This document shows, one piece after another, positions 1 to 8,479 of a stretch of DNA of 64,000 bases (the first letter of the stretch is position 1; every line of letters begins with the position of its first letter). A model generated the notes under the pieces. It ran no database searches, was not told the origin of the DNA, and saw only the letters and a list, made by a program, of their open reading frames with translations. The translations under genes were made by a program, and so were the position numbers. Origin of the DNA: CATQHL01 sp965242895 (GTDB lineage Bacteria > Actinomycetota > Acidimicrobiia > Acidimicrobiales > CATQHL01); assembly GCA_965242895.1 (NCBI GenBank), contig OZ251507.1:496001-560000 (forward strand), read 5' to 3'.

Positions 1-1
1 C

Positions 2-1195
2 CGCAGAGTGACGGCCAACGCCGCTGGCGCCAACCTGGCCTCGGGCGTGTCGGCTGCCCTCCTAGAGGCAAGCCGAGCAAAGTCGTCAGAACCCGCCGAA
101 CTGGGAGTGTTCGAGGTTGACGAAGCCGCCCTCGACAAGGTGACCGAGCGTCTGCGCCCGCGTCTCGTGCTGCTGATGAACCTCTTCAGAGACCAACTAG
201 ACCGCTACGGAGAACTGGAAGTGATCGCAGAACGCTGGAAGAAGCTGATCGACTCGCTGCCAGAGGGCGCCGCGCTGCTGCTCAACGCCGACGATCCCGC
301 CCTGGCGCACTTGGGCGGCGGCCGCCCCAACACTTTCTTCTACGGGTTAGGGAACAGCGACCAACCTGACCGCCAACTCTCTCACGCCGCAGACACCTTG
401 CGCTGCCGAGGTTGCGGCGAGAAGCTCAGCCACGACTTCGTGACGGTGGGGCATATGGGCGGTTGGCGCTGCGAGTCCTGCGGGTTGATGCGGCCTGAGC
501 CTCATTTCCTGGGCGTCGACATGCAGCTCCGAGGCTTCAAGGGCTTGAGTTTCTCCGTCAGGACGCCGCCCGGACGCCCTCGAGAGACGGCAGGACGCCC
601 TCGAGAGACGGCCGATATCAGGGCTTCGCTGCCTCTAGGCGGTCTGCACAACGTCTACAACGCCCTAGCGGCCGCTTCGGCGTCCGTGCTCCTAGAGACG
701 ACCGAGGAAGCCATCCGCTCCGGCCTAGCCGACGTAGACCCCGCCTTCGGGCGCGCCGAACAAGTAACGCTGAAAGGCCGTGACGTGCGCCTGCTGCTCG
801 CCAAGAACCCCACCGGCGCAAACGAGAACGTGCGCTTCGTCTTGACGGAGGAAGGCCCGCTGCATCTGCTCATTCTCCTGAACGACCGCACAGCCGACGG
901 CACTGACCCGTCATGGATATGGGACGTCGACTACGAACCCTTGCTGGAACGCCTGACAAGCCTCACCCTAGGCGGCAGAAGATGCTGGGAACTGGCTCTG
1001 CGATTTCGCTACGGGGGTGCGCCGAACGAGAGTTTCGTAGTGCGTGAAAGCCTCCCCGACGCACTAGAGACGGCCCTCGCCTCGACCCCGGAAGGGGGCG
1101 TCCTCTGGGTTCTGCCCACCTACACGGCGATGCTCGAACTTCGAACCGAGTTAGTGCGCCGAGGCGCCGCCCGAGCATTTTGGGAAACGTCGTGA
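2..1195 (+). CDS. murT: MurT-type Mur ligase, lipid II isoglutaminyl synthase subunit (5' partial)
   Basis: Catalytic subunit of the MurT-GatD complex, which amidates the D-Glu of the lipid II stem peptide on the cytoplasmic side of the membrane. The open frame runs to the left window edge and the Mur ligase P-loop that should lie upstream is absent, so the gene is cut by the window; the GTG at 8 is internal. Seen: the Mur central-domain segment NLFRDQLDRYGELE, a four-cysteine zinc-ribbon insert (CRGCGEK and CESCG), KNPTGANENVR, and the C-terminal DUF1727 signature SWIWDVDYE. A 21-bp in-frame tandem duplication gives GRPRETA twice near 575-617, in a loop. Its stop overlaps the GTG of gatD (GTGA), so the two are translationally coupled, as usual for this complex. 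Confidence 0.93.
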   Translation, partial: RRVTANAAGANLASGVSAALLEASRAKSSEPAELGVFEVDEAALDKVTERLRPRLVLLMNLFRDQLDRYGELEVIAERWKKLIDSLPEGAALLLNADDPALAHLGGGRPNTFFYGLGNSDQPDRQLSHAADTLRCRGCGEKLSHDFVTVGHMGGWRCESCGLMRPEPHFLGVDMQLRGFKGLSFSVRTPPGRPRETAGRPRETADIRASLPLGGLHNVYNALAAASASVLLETTEEAIRSGLADVDPAFGRAEQVTLKGRDVRLLLAKNPTGANENVRFVLTEEGPLHLLILLNDRTADGTDPSWIWDVDYEPLLERLTSLTLGGRRCWELALRFRYGGAPNESFVVRESLPDALETALASTPEGGVLWVLPTYTAMLELRTELVRRGAARAFWETS

Positions 1196-2022
1196 TCGCC
1201 GCCGGCGCCCCAGCCGACGGCGCTGCCCGCAAGAAGGGCGGCTCACCCCCCGCCGTCCGACTCTGCCACCTCTATCCAAGGGAAATGAACATCTACGCCG
1301 ACCGCGGCAACATAGCCGTGCTCGCTCGCCGCCTAGCGTGGCGAGGATTCCAACTCGAGGTGACCGAGGCAGGCCCGGGCATGAAGATACGAGGCGGAGA
1401 GGCCGACATCTACTACCTAGGCGGCGGGCAGGACAGAGATCAGCAACAGGTCGCCCAAGACCTTCTAGCGACCAAGGCTGCTGCGGTCAGGGCTGCAGTC
1501 GGCGACGGAGCGGTCGGGCTTTTCGTCTGCGGGGGCTACCAGCTGGCTGGTCGAAAATACCGATCCGCCGACGGCGGGGTCATGGAAGGCATGGGGGTGC
1601 TCGACGTGACCACCGAGGCGGGGGCGTCCCGTCTGGTAGGAAACGTCGAGATCGAAAGCCGCCTGGGCGGCGAAGCTATCCGCATCGTCGGCTACGAGAA
1701 CCATGCCGGACGAAGCAGGCTGGGGCCGGAGGCGTCTCCGCTCGGGCGGGTAATCAGAGGGCACGGAAACAACGGGAGCGACCGAACCGAAGGAGCATTC
1801 GTGAAGAAGTTCTTCGGCACATACCTACACGGCCCGCTGCTCCCGAAGAACCCGCAGTTGGCCGACATCCTCATCCGCTGGGCGCTGGAGTTCCGCTACG
1901 GGGAGCGTTTCGAGCTCGAACCTTTGGACGACCAGATCGAGGAATCCGCCCGACGAGCAGCTATCTCCCTCTCCAAGCGGGGCAGACGGACGAGGCGCCC
2001 CCGCCCGATTTCGCGCTTCTAG
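1192..2022 (+). CDS. gatD: GatD-type glutamine amidotransferase, lipid II isoglutaminyl synthase subunit
   Basis: Class I glutamine amidotransferase that releases ammonia from glutamine for MurT. Family motifs are LCHLYPREMNIYADRGNI near the N terminus, the nucleophile cysteine in FVCGGYQLAG (about residue 113) and a catalytic histidine in TYLHGPLLPKNP. A TTG at 1180 is also in frame, but the GTG at 1192 overlaps the murT stop and is the better start; about 276 residues is slightly longer than the usual ~245. The C terminus is basic (SKRGRRTRRPR). It lies in an operon with murT before it and cysQ two bases after it. Confidence 0.93.
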   Translation: MIAAGAPADGAARKKGGSPPAVRLCHLYPREMNIYADRGNIAVLARRLAWRGFQLEVTEAGPGMKIRGGEADIYYLGGGQDRDQQQVAQDLLATKAAAVRAAVGDGAVGLFVCGGYQLAGRKYRSADGGVMEGMGVLDVTTEAGASRLVGNVEIESRLGGEAIRIVGYENHAGRSRLGPEASPLGRVIRGHGNNGSDRTEGAFVKKFFGTYLHGPLLPKNPQLADILIRWALEFRYGERFELEPLDDQIEESARRAAISLSKRGRRTRRPRPISRF

Positions 2023-2023
2023 G

Positions 2024-2956
2024 GTGAGCGGCGTGCCTTCGGCAAGCAGAGGGTCGGCAAGCGCAGGAGCAGCAACCGGAAAGCCGGCAAGCGGCGTGCC
2101 GGCAAGCGAGCACCTCGACGACGACCATGCGCTGGCCGCCCGACTGGCCGCCGAAGCGGGCGATCTGCTGCTGGAGCTGCGAAAAGACCCCGCCCTCTCA
2201 AAGGATCCGGACGCCTTGGGCAAGGCGGGGGATCGGGTCTCCCACGAACTCCTGGCCAGGCGCCTCGCCGAGCACCGGCCCGACGACGCGCTTCTCTCTG
2301 AGGAAGCCCCTGACGATCGCTCACGGCTAGACAGCCGCCGCGTCTGGATCGTTGACCCCCTCGACGGAACTAGGCAGTACGGAGAGCCGCCCCGAAAGGA
2401 CTGGGCAGTGCACGTGGCTTTGGCCGTCGACGGGTATCCAGCGGTCGGAGCGGTTGCGCTGCCAGGGGAAAACAGGGCGCTGCTGAGCACCGCCAATCCT
2501 CCCGAATTGCCGGCGGCGCCGAAGAGTTCACACCTCAGACCGCCCGTGGTGACGGCCAGCCGCTCCCGGCAGGTTCCGCAAGCCGAAGCCATCGTCGAAC
2601 ACCTCGGGAGCCGCCTGCTGCGGATCGGATCGGTGGGAGCCAAGGCAGCCGCCGTGATCAGGGGAAAGGCAGACCTCTACGTCCACTCCGGCGGACAATG
2701 GGAGTGGGATTCGGCGGCGCCGGCGGCGGTCGCCTTGGCCTGCGGGCTTTGGGTCTCCCGCCTAGACGGCAGCCCGCTCCGCTACAACCTCCCCAACCCC
2801 TACGTGGAAGACCTGCTTTTCTGCCGTCCAGAGTTGGCGGAATCGGCGCTTTCATTCCTCGCCGGCCTTACCGGTCAGACTGGCCAGACCAGAGCGGAAC
2901 GTGAGGGAAGTCGCCCCCCAACCGGAGGAAGCCGCCCCCCAACCGGAGAAGGTTGA
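2024..2956 (+). CDS. cysQ: Inositol monophosphatase family, 3'(2'),5'-bisphosphate nucleotidase CysQ-like
   Basis: Metal-dependent phosphatase that probably hydrolyses 3'-phosphoadenosine 5'-phosphate from sulfate assimilation; actinobacterial CysQ can also act on inositol phosphates. The fold is marked by LLSEEAPDD, the metal-binding motif DPLDGT (about residue 113) and WEWDSAAPAAVALACG near the C terminus. The first ~30 residues are low-complexity and come from repeated GGCAAGC units (about 2040-2110). The C terminus ends with a duplicated SRPPTG segment (2917-2951), so both ends carry repeat-derived extensions. GTG start two bases after gatD; nucS follows at once. Family assignment is firm, the exact substrate is inferred. 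Confidence 0.87.
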   Translation: MSGVPSASRGSASAGAATGKPASGVPASEHLDDDHALAARLAAEAGDLLLELRKDPALSKDPDALGKAGDRVSHELLARRLAEHRPDDALLSEEAPDDRSRLDSRRVWIVDPLDGTRQYGEPPRKDWAVHVALAVDGYPAVGAVALPGENRALLSTANPPELPAAPKSSHLRPPVVTASRSRQVPQAEAIVEHLGSRLLRIGSVGAKAAAVIRGKADLYVHSGGQWEWDSAAPAAVALACGLWVSRLDGSPLRYNLPNPYVEDLLFCRPELAESALSFLAGLTGQTGQTRAEREGSRPPTGGSRPPTGEG

Positions 2957-2962
2957 ACCGAA

Positions 2963-3622
2963 GTGCGCTTGGTGATAGCCCGCTGCAGCGTGGAATACGA
3001 AGGACGCCTAGGGGCGAGACTTCCCGAAGCCGTCCGCCTAATAATGAGGAAGGCCGACGGGAGCGTGGCAGTCCATTCCGACGGCGGCGCCTACAAACCC
3101 CTGAACTGGATGATGCCCCCCAACCACCTGCAGGAAGAGGAGGGACGCTGGATCGTCACCAACGCCGCCAAGGAACGCCTCGTGATCACCCTCCATGAGG
3201 TGTTCTCGAATATCACCCATGAACTCGGCGAAGACCCTGGACTGGAAAAAGACGGCGTGGAAGCGCACATACAGGAACTGCTGGCCAACGATCCGACCTC
3301 GCTGGGGGCTGGCTACAAACTAATTCGCCGCGAGTATCCCACCGCCATCGGGCCGGTAGATCTGCTTCTACGCGACGCCGAGGGCAACCCAGTGGCGGTA
3401 GAGGTCAAGAGGAGAGGCGACAACGCCGGAGTAGAGCAACTCTCGCGCTACTTGGAGTTCCTCAACAAGAATAAATCCCTGGCGCCGGTAACAGGCCTTT
3501 TCGTTGCCCAAAAGATCAATCCACAGGCTCAGGTCCTGGCCTCTGAGCGCGGCATACGCTGCCAGACCGTAGACTACTCAAGCCTGAAGGGAGACGCCCA
3601 AGCCGAACTTCGCCTCTTCTAA
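2963..3622 (+). CDS. nucS: Mismatch-specific endonuclease NucS/EndoMS
   Basis: Restriction-enzyme-fold endonuclease that makes double-strand breaks at G-T, G-G and T-T mismatches. It provides the non-canonical mismatch repair of actinobacteria that lack MutS/MutL. 219 residues, normal for the family. N-terminal dimerisation domain with SDGGAYKPLNWMMPPN; C-terminal nuclease domain with IGPVDLLLRD and VAVEVKRRG (metal-binding Asp and the E-x-K pair near residues 145-148), then QLSRYLEFLN. The last residues LRLF resemble the C-terminal beta-clamp-binding motif of NucS. GTG start; the only strong candidate in frame. It is the fourth gene of the murT operon. Confidence 0.95.
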   Translation: MRLVIARCSVEYEGRLGARLPEAVRLIMRKADGSVAVHSDGGAYKPLNWMMPPNHLQEEEGRWIVTNAAKERLVITLHEVFSNITHELGEDPGLEKDGVEAHIQELLANDPTSLGAGYKLIRREYPTAIGPVDLLLRDAEGNPVAVEVKRRGDNAGVEQLSRYLEFLNKNKSLAPVTGLFVAQKINPQAQVLASERGIRCQTVDYSSLKGDAQAELRLF

Positions 3623-3669
3623 ATCCAGGGCGGAAGCAGTACCCTAACTACATAAGTTCAGTTCCCTCC

Positions 3670-5748
3670 TTGCGGCCAAATTCTCGCCCCAAACGCAAGA
3701 AACGCAGGAAACGCAGAATGTGGGCTCCTCTACGCCTGTTGCTTGTCCTGATAGTCATCGTTATCGGGGGCTTCTTCACGGCTCTGCTAATCGACTACGC
3801 AGTCCACTCCGACGGCTCCGTCCGCAACGTCTCGGTGGACGGCAAGGCAGTGGGCGGTCTCAGAGAAGAGGAGGTCAGAGAGCGAATCCAAGCTATCGCA
3901 GACGAGTTCGCCGACCGACGAGTTCATCTGCTCCTGCCGCGAGAAAGCATCGTTGCCACCGCTGAGGAACTGGGGTTCAGACTTGACGTCGACGCAGGAG
4001 TCGCCGAAGTGCTCAGAGCCGGCAGAGGCTCGCTAGCGTCCATCCCCTTCCGCTGGCTAGGCGCTTTCTTCACCCCCTACGAAGTCCATCTCAACACCCT
4101 GTGGAGCGAAGAGGCGGCCGAGGCTTACATTGCGGGCTTCCCGACCATCGAGATTGCCGCGCCGACCTCGGCTCAGATCGTCTTCGAAGACGATCCCGAG
4201 GCGCCTGGACGCTCGTTTCAGGTCGCCGGAGGCTCCGCTGGAGAGCGAATAGCGCCGGAGAGTTTGCGGAGTGCTCTGCGTCGAGCGGGCGAGCGGGCGA
4301 TTTTGCCCGAGTCGCTGACCTTGGAGACATCATCGGTGCCCCCCGAAATCCCTACGGTCTCGCTTCAGGCCGGCGTGGACTACGCCAACGAGGTCACCAA
4401 GGACGGGTTGACTATCTACCTAGGGGACACTGTCCGAGACGTTCTAGCAGACGAACTACGGAGTTGGATCACCCCCGTGCCAGGGAAACCCGGGGAGGCT
4501 CCCAGCATCCGTCTAGACGCCGAGCGCGTGGGGGAGCTGCTAGAAGCGCGCCTAGCCTCCACTCGGATCGAAGGAGACCCAGGTCAAATCGAATTGATCG
4601 ACGGCGTCCCAGCGGTCGTCGGCACCACTCCGTCTTTCCGATGCTGCGCCGGGGATACCGGCGAGAAGGTAATGGAAACCCTCCGTAACGGCGAGAAGAA
4701 CCTGCAGCTCACCTTCACCGAAGATCCCGACGCCCGGCGCGACCTAATCGAGGAGACCGGCATCCGAGAACTCGTAGGTGAATTCACGACTTACTACACG
4801 CCAGGCCAGAGCCGAGTCATCAACATTCGGCGCATCGGAGAAATCGTCCAAGGAGCAATCATTAACCCGGGCGAGACCTGGTCTACGAACGAATTCGTAG
4901 GTCCGCGCACGATTGCGAAGGGGTTCGCCCCGGGCGGCGTCATATACCGCGGCCTCTACCGGCAAGACATCGGAGGCGGGGTTTCGCAGTTCGCCACCAC
5001 CCTCTTCAACGCCGCCTTCTTCGCTGGCCTCGACTTCGGGGAATACCAGGCGCACACTCTCTACATACAGCGCTACCCGTACGGGCGCGAAGCCACGATC
5101 TCCTACCCGCACCCCGATTTGGAACTCATCAACAACACGCCCTACTCGATGATGCTCTGGCCTACCTCCACGGAGGATTCCATCACGGTGCGCATCTACA
5201 GCACGAAGTACGTGGACATAGAACAAAGCGCTCAGGAGGTCATAGAGCAAGAAGAGTGCCAGAAGGTCATCACCACCCGAACCCGCACCTTCCTAGACGG
5301 CTCCACCCGCGACGACACGGTTGGCGCCCTCTACAGGCCGGGGGAAGGTCTGAACTGCGACGGCGAACCGGAAGTCCCGCCTCCCGACTGCCCTCAAGGC
5401 ACGGCTGCCGTAGACACGAACTACGACGGCTGGAACGACTCCTGCATACCGATCTGTTCGGAAGCGTCAGATTCCCAGGAAAACTGCAGGCCGATCTGCC
5501 AAGAGGGGGAGGGCGCCGCCGGCGCCGGAGGCGAGCAGAACTGCATCCCAGTGTGCGGCCCTGGAGACGCAAACTCTCCGCCCGGAACCTGCGCGCCGCC
5601 CGCTGACGGAACTACCCAGACTGAGACAGCGCCGAGCGGGGAGGGAGGCGAGGGCGGCGAAGCCGTTCAGACCCAACCCACAGAGGAAACCGCCTCCCCA
5701 AGTTCTCTGCCGTCGGACGAAGCGCCGTCAACCCAATCAACCGCTTGA
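3670..5748 (+). CDS. VanW family protein with peptidoglycan-binding-like repeats and Cys-rich tail
   Basis: Membrane-anchored extracytoplasmic protein. A basic stretch (KRKKRRKRR) precedes one transmembrane helix (LLLVLIVIVIGGFFTALL). Two YoaR-like/PG_binding_4-type regions follow (roughly residues 50-170 and 230-340), then the VanW domain (about 365-510) with FTTYYTPGQSRVINI, the DIGGGVSQFATTLFNAAFF signature and YPYGREATISYPHPDLE. The last ~150 residues are Cys-rich with DTNYDGWNDSC, a calcium-loop-like motif, then an acidic Gly/Thr tail. The role is unknown; VanW proteins occur near cell-wall genes. Translation may start at TTG 3670 or at ATG 3718, which would remove 16 basic residues. The stop overlaps the next start. 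Confidence 0.85.
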   Translation: MRPNSRPKRKKRRKRRMWAPLRLLLVLIVIVIGGFFTALLIDYAVHSDGSVRNVSVDGKAVGGLREEEVRERIQAIADEFADRRVHLLLPRESIVATAEELGFRLDVDAGVAEVLRAGRGSLASIPFRWLGAFFTPYEVHLNTLWSEEAAEAYIAGFPTIEIAAPTSAQIVFEDDPEAPGRSFQVAGGSAGERIAPESLRSALRRAGERAILPESLTLETSSVPPEIPTVSLQAGVDYANEVTKDGLTIYLGDTVRDVLADELRSWITPVPGKPGEAPSIRLDAERVGELLEARLASTRIEGDPGQIELIDGVPAVVGTTPSFRCCAGDTGEKVMETLRNGEKNLQLTFTEDPDARRDLIEETGIRELVGEFTTYYTPGQSRVINIRRIGEIVQGAIINPGETWSTNEFVGPRTIAKGFAPGGVIYRGLYRQDIGGGVSQFATTLFNAAFFAGLDFGEYQAHTLYIQRYPYGREATISYPHPDLELINNTPYSMMLWPTSTEDSITVRIYSTKYVDIEQSAQEVIEQEECQKVITTRTRTFLDGSTRDDTVGALYRPGEGLNCDGEPEVPPPDCPQGTAAVDTNYDGWNDSCIPICSEASDSQENCRPICQEGEGAAGAGGEQNCIPVCGPGDANSPPGTCAPPADGTTQTETAPSGEGGEGGEAVQTQPTEETASPSSLPSDEAPSTQSTA

Positions 5749-7049
5749 TCACTGACGTAACAGTCGTCGGAGGAGGCCCGGCCGGAGCGGCTTCAGCCAT
5801 CTCCCTAGCCCGCGCCGGACTCTCAGTGGTGCTGCTGGAAAAAGCCCGCCTACCCCGAGACAAGTACTGCGGAGACGGCCTCACGGCGGGCGCCCTGCGG
5901 CTTCTCGAGCACCTAGGGCTTCGGCCTTCGTCGCTGAGTTCCTGGCAGGCCGCCTCGCAGGTGACCATCCGCTCGCCCAAAGGCCGTGAAGTCACTTACC
6001 CGTTCCCGTCGAGCGCCGGGCGCTACGCAGCGGTTGCGGAGCGACGCCAACTCGACGCCGCCCTCCTAGCTCTGGCCAGCGACGCCGGAGCGGACGTCTA
6101 CGACCACTGCGCCTGTGACGGGATTTCCCTGCACGACGACCGAGTCGACGTGCGAGCGAAAGGACTGGGCGTCGTCTCCTCTAGATACGTAGTGGCCGCC
6201 GACGGAATGTGGTCTCCTACTCGTCGAATGCTGGGACTCTCGCCGCCCGGCTACAGAGGCGACTGGCACGCCTTTCGCCAGTACTACCAGGGGGTGAGCC
6301 CGCAAGCAGCAGGAACGCTCTTCGTCTGGTTCGAACCGGAGATACTGCCTGGCTACGCCTGGTCGTTTCCGCTGCCCGAGGGACGAGCCAACGCAGGGTT
6401 CGGAATCTGGCGGGGAAACCGCTCCACGAAAGGGATGAACCACCTCTGGCAGGAGTTGCTCAAGCGTCCGCACATCGCCTCCGCTCTCGGCCCTCAGGCA
6501 GACCCCGAAGACCGGCACCGAGCGTGGCCCATCCCCACTCGGCTCGGCGACTTGCCTCTCTGGGCTCACAGGGTCATCTTCTGCGGAGACGCTGCGGCGG
6601 TCGGCGACCCGATGACCGGCGAAGGAATCGGGCAAGCCCTGCTCAGCGGACTGCTAGCGGCAGAGGCGCTGATCTCGAAGGGGCCTCTAGACGCAGAAGG
6701 AGTCCGCCACGACTACCTTGGGCGAGTCGAGCGTCACCTCAGGCGGGATCATCACCTAGCGAGACGGCTCGGCAAAGTTCTGCGCTCCCCCACGGGCGCC
6801 GACCTCGCCGTGGCGCTCTCGGGAATCACTCCCTTTACACGCCGTGAGTTCGCGCTCTGGCTGTTCGAGGACTACCCCAGAGCACTTCTCTTCACTCCGG
6901 AGCGCTGGAGTTTCGGCTCGAGAAAACCTGCGCTCCTGGCCGGGCTGGGCGAACCTCGGCAACCCCAGCCCCCTCAGCATGCGGGGGATGCGGAAGGTGG
7001 GGAGGAGATGGCTTCAGTTACTAGACAGCGCCTCTACTTCAGCCGCTAG
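5745..7049 (+). CDS. Geranylgeranyl-reductase-family FAD-dependent oxidoreductase
   Basis: Flavoprotein of the GGR/digeranylgeranylglycerophospholipid reductase family, which saturates isoprenoid chains (in actinobacteria probably menaquinone side chains or other polyprenyls). Seen: Rossmann dinucleotide motif VVGGGPAGAASAISLARAG at the N terminus, LPRDKYCGDGLTAGAL (substrate/FAD loop typical of the family), and a second FAD motif FCGDAAAVGDPMTGEGIG (about residue 285-300). TTG start overlaps the VanW stop. The last ~35 residues are Gln/Pro/Glu-rich and outside the fold. The tail overlaps a small reverse-strand frame (7014-7253). Confidence 0.88.
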   Translation: MITDVTVVGGGPAGAASAISLARAGLSVVLLEKARLPRDKYCGDGLTAGALRLLEHLGLRPSSLSSWQAASQVTIRSPKGREVTYPFPSSAGRYAAVAERRQLDAALLALASDAGADVYDHCACDGISLHDDRVDVRAKGLGVVSSRYVVAADGMWSPTRRMLGLSPPGYRGDWHAFRQYYQGVSPQAAGTLFVWFEPEILPGYAWSFPLPEGRANAGFGIWRGNRSTKGMNHLWQELLKRPHIASALGPQADPEDRHRAWPIPTRLGDLPLWAHRVIFCGDAAAVGDPMTGEGIGQALLSGLLAAEALISKGPLDAEGVRHDYLGRVERHLRRDHHLARRLGKVLRSPTGADLAVALSGITPFTRREFALWLFEDYPRALLFTPERWSFGSRKPALLAGLGEPRQPQPPQHAGDAEGGEEMASVTRQRLYFSR

Positions 7050-7253
7050 GAGTATGCGAAGGTCCAACAGGACGTCGGTGAACTCCGTCCGAGACACCAA
7101 CTCCCTCATAGAAACCTCTCCGAGCTTGCCGTCGATGAGGGCGAGTGCCTCCCCAAGAACCGCTGTGGTAGTGGAAGGCGGTGGAGACGACTCCTCCCCG
7201 CTCTCGGGGGAAGCCGTCTTTTCTTCAGCTGCTTTGGTCTTGCTGTTAGGCAC
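7014..7253 (-). CDS. Small acidic hypothetical protein (uncertain)
   Basis: 79-codon frame on the reverse strand, overlapping the end of the flavoprotein gene by 36 bp. The N terminus is a low-complexity Glu/Ser/Pro segment. The C-terminal half (ALALIDGKLGEVSMRELVSR and onward to LAAEVEAL) looks like a short amphipathic helical protein with balanced composition, unlike the Arg/Pro-rich shadow frames nearby. GTG start with no clear ribosome-binding site. No family is recognised. If it is not real, this stretch is simply the gap between the convergent gene and the methyltransferase fusion. Confidence 0.4.
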   Translation of the reverse strand: MPNSKTKAAEEKTASPESGEESSPPPSTTTAVLGEALALIDGKLGEVSMRELVSRTEFTDVLLDLRILLAAEVEALSSN

Positions 7254-7298
7254 GAGGACGATTTTAATGGCAACCCGTTGCGTTTGTAATCCACAATC

Positions 7299-7400
7299 CG
7301 GAATCCTGTCCCCGTCCCTGTCCCCATCCCCCGTCCCCGACAGCAGCCTCCCCCCGAAACTGGGAACCTCATCCCCATCCCCAACAGCAGCCTCCCCCCG
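7299..7400. repeat. Low-complexity C-rich imperfect repeats
   Basis: Runs of CCCC separated by GT/AT (ccgtccctgtccccatcccc) and a 16-bp direct repeat cagcagcctccccccg at 7341-7356 and 7385-7400, just upstream of the methyltransferase-glycosylase gene. No coding or promoter signal is evident inside it. Confidence 0.75.
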
Positions 7401-7414
7401 GGACTAGAGAACCG

Positions 7415-8461
7415 ATGGACCCGAGCATCCGCGTCTACGACGAACTAGCCGGAGAATGGCTGATTCGGCGCTCGCCCAGATTTCACGACCGCCTAGACGA
7501 CTTCAGCAAGAGACTCGACGACGGCCCGGTCGCCGATCTCGGATGCGGCCCGGGATGGCACACCCCCCTTCTGCCCCAGCCTGCCATCGCCTTCGACGCC
7601 AGCCGCTCCATGCTGTCCAAGGCGCAAGGCGGGCTCCGCGTCGTCGGCGACCTGCGAGCCTTGCCGTTCCGCCGCGGCGCTCTGCGCGGCGCCTGGGCGT
7701 CGCGATCCTACGTGCACCTGAGACGGACAGAAGTTCCGATGGCTCTAGCCGACCTGCACGCCGCGCTAGCGCCCGACGCGCCGGTGGAGCTGCACCTCTT
7801 CGCCGGCGACCTGGAATACGGGGAGATCGCAGGCGACGACTTCCCAGGGCGGCGCTTCTCTCACTGGCCGCAGGAACTTCTGCAGGCGGTTCTCGACGGA
7901 GCAGGGTTCTCGGTGGAGCGCATATCCCGAAAAGAGCGCACCCTGTTCGTGACAGCTCGACGCTCACACACCCTGGCCGACACCGTAGGGGCGGGCATGC
8001 GGCTGCTCGTCTGCGGCCTGAACCCCAGCCTCTATGCGGCTGAAGCCGGAGTGGGGTTCGCCACGCCCGGCAACCGCTTCTGGCCTGCCGCCATGGCCGC
8101 CGGCCTGGCATCGGACGACCGCAACCCGCAAAGCGCCCTGCGAGATCACGGCGTAGGCATGACCGACCTGGTCAAGCGCCCCTCTCGACGAGCCGACGAG
8201 GTCGCCGCATCAGAATTCAAGCAGGGACTGAAGCGGCTAGAAACTCTGGTCGGCTGGCTGAGGCCGGCCGTGGTGTGTTTCGTGGGCCTAACTGGATGGC
8301 GGGCGGCGGTCGACCGCCGCGCCGAGGCGGGTGCTCAGCACCGCCGCATAGGAGGCAGACCCGTCTACCTCATGCCCTCCACCAGCGGCCTGAACGCCCG
8401 CTGCCCGCTGGACGAACTGACCGAGCACCTGCGCCGCGCCGACCGGCTGGCAGACGGCTAG
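7415..8461 (+). CDS. Fusion: SAM-dependent methyltransferase + Mug/TDG-family mismatch-specific DNA glycosylase
   Basis: Two domains in one 348-residue frame. Residues ~1-175 are a class I methyltransferase with SAM-binding motif VADLGCGPGWHTPLL and a later acidic strand end (VVGDLRALPF). Residues ~190-345 are a Mug/TDG-family uracil/thymine glycosylase: VCGLNPSLY carries the catalytic Asn position of the GINPGL motif, GFATPGNRFWPA follows, and MPSTSGLNAR is the second active-site motif. Mug enzymes excise U or modified T from G mismatches. The methyltransferase substrate cannot be read. ATG start preceded by agagaacc. Convergent with the molybdenum enzyme gene, 18 bp away. Confidence 0.88.
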   Translation: MDPSIRVYDELAGEWLIRRSPRFHDRLDDFSKRLDDGPVADLGCGPGWHTPLLPQPAIAFDASRSMLSKAQGGLRVVGDLRALPFRRGALRGAWASRSYVHLRRTEVPMALADLHAALAPDAPVELHLFAGDLEYGEIAGDDFPGRRFSHWPQELLQAVLDGAGFSVERISRKERTLFVTARRSHTLADTVGAGMRLLVCGLNPSLYAAEAGVGFATPGNRFWPAAMAAGLASDDRNPQSALRDHGVGMTDLVKRPSRRADEVAASEFKQGLKRLETLVGWLRPAVVCFVGLTGWRAAVDRRAEAGAQHRRIGGRPVYLMPSTSGLNARCPLDELTEHLRRADRLADG

Positions 8462-8479
8462 CGAACGGCTGACCCGCCC

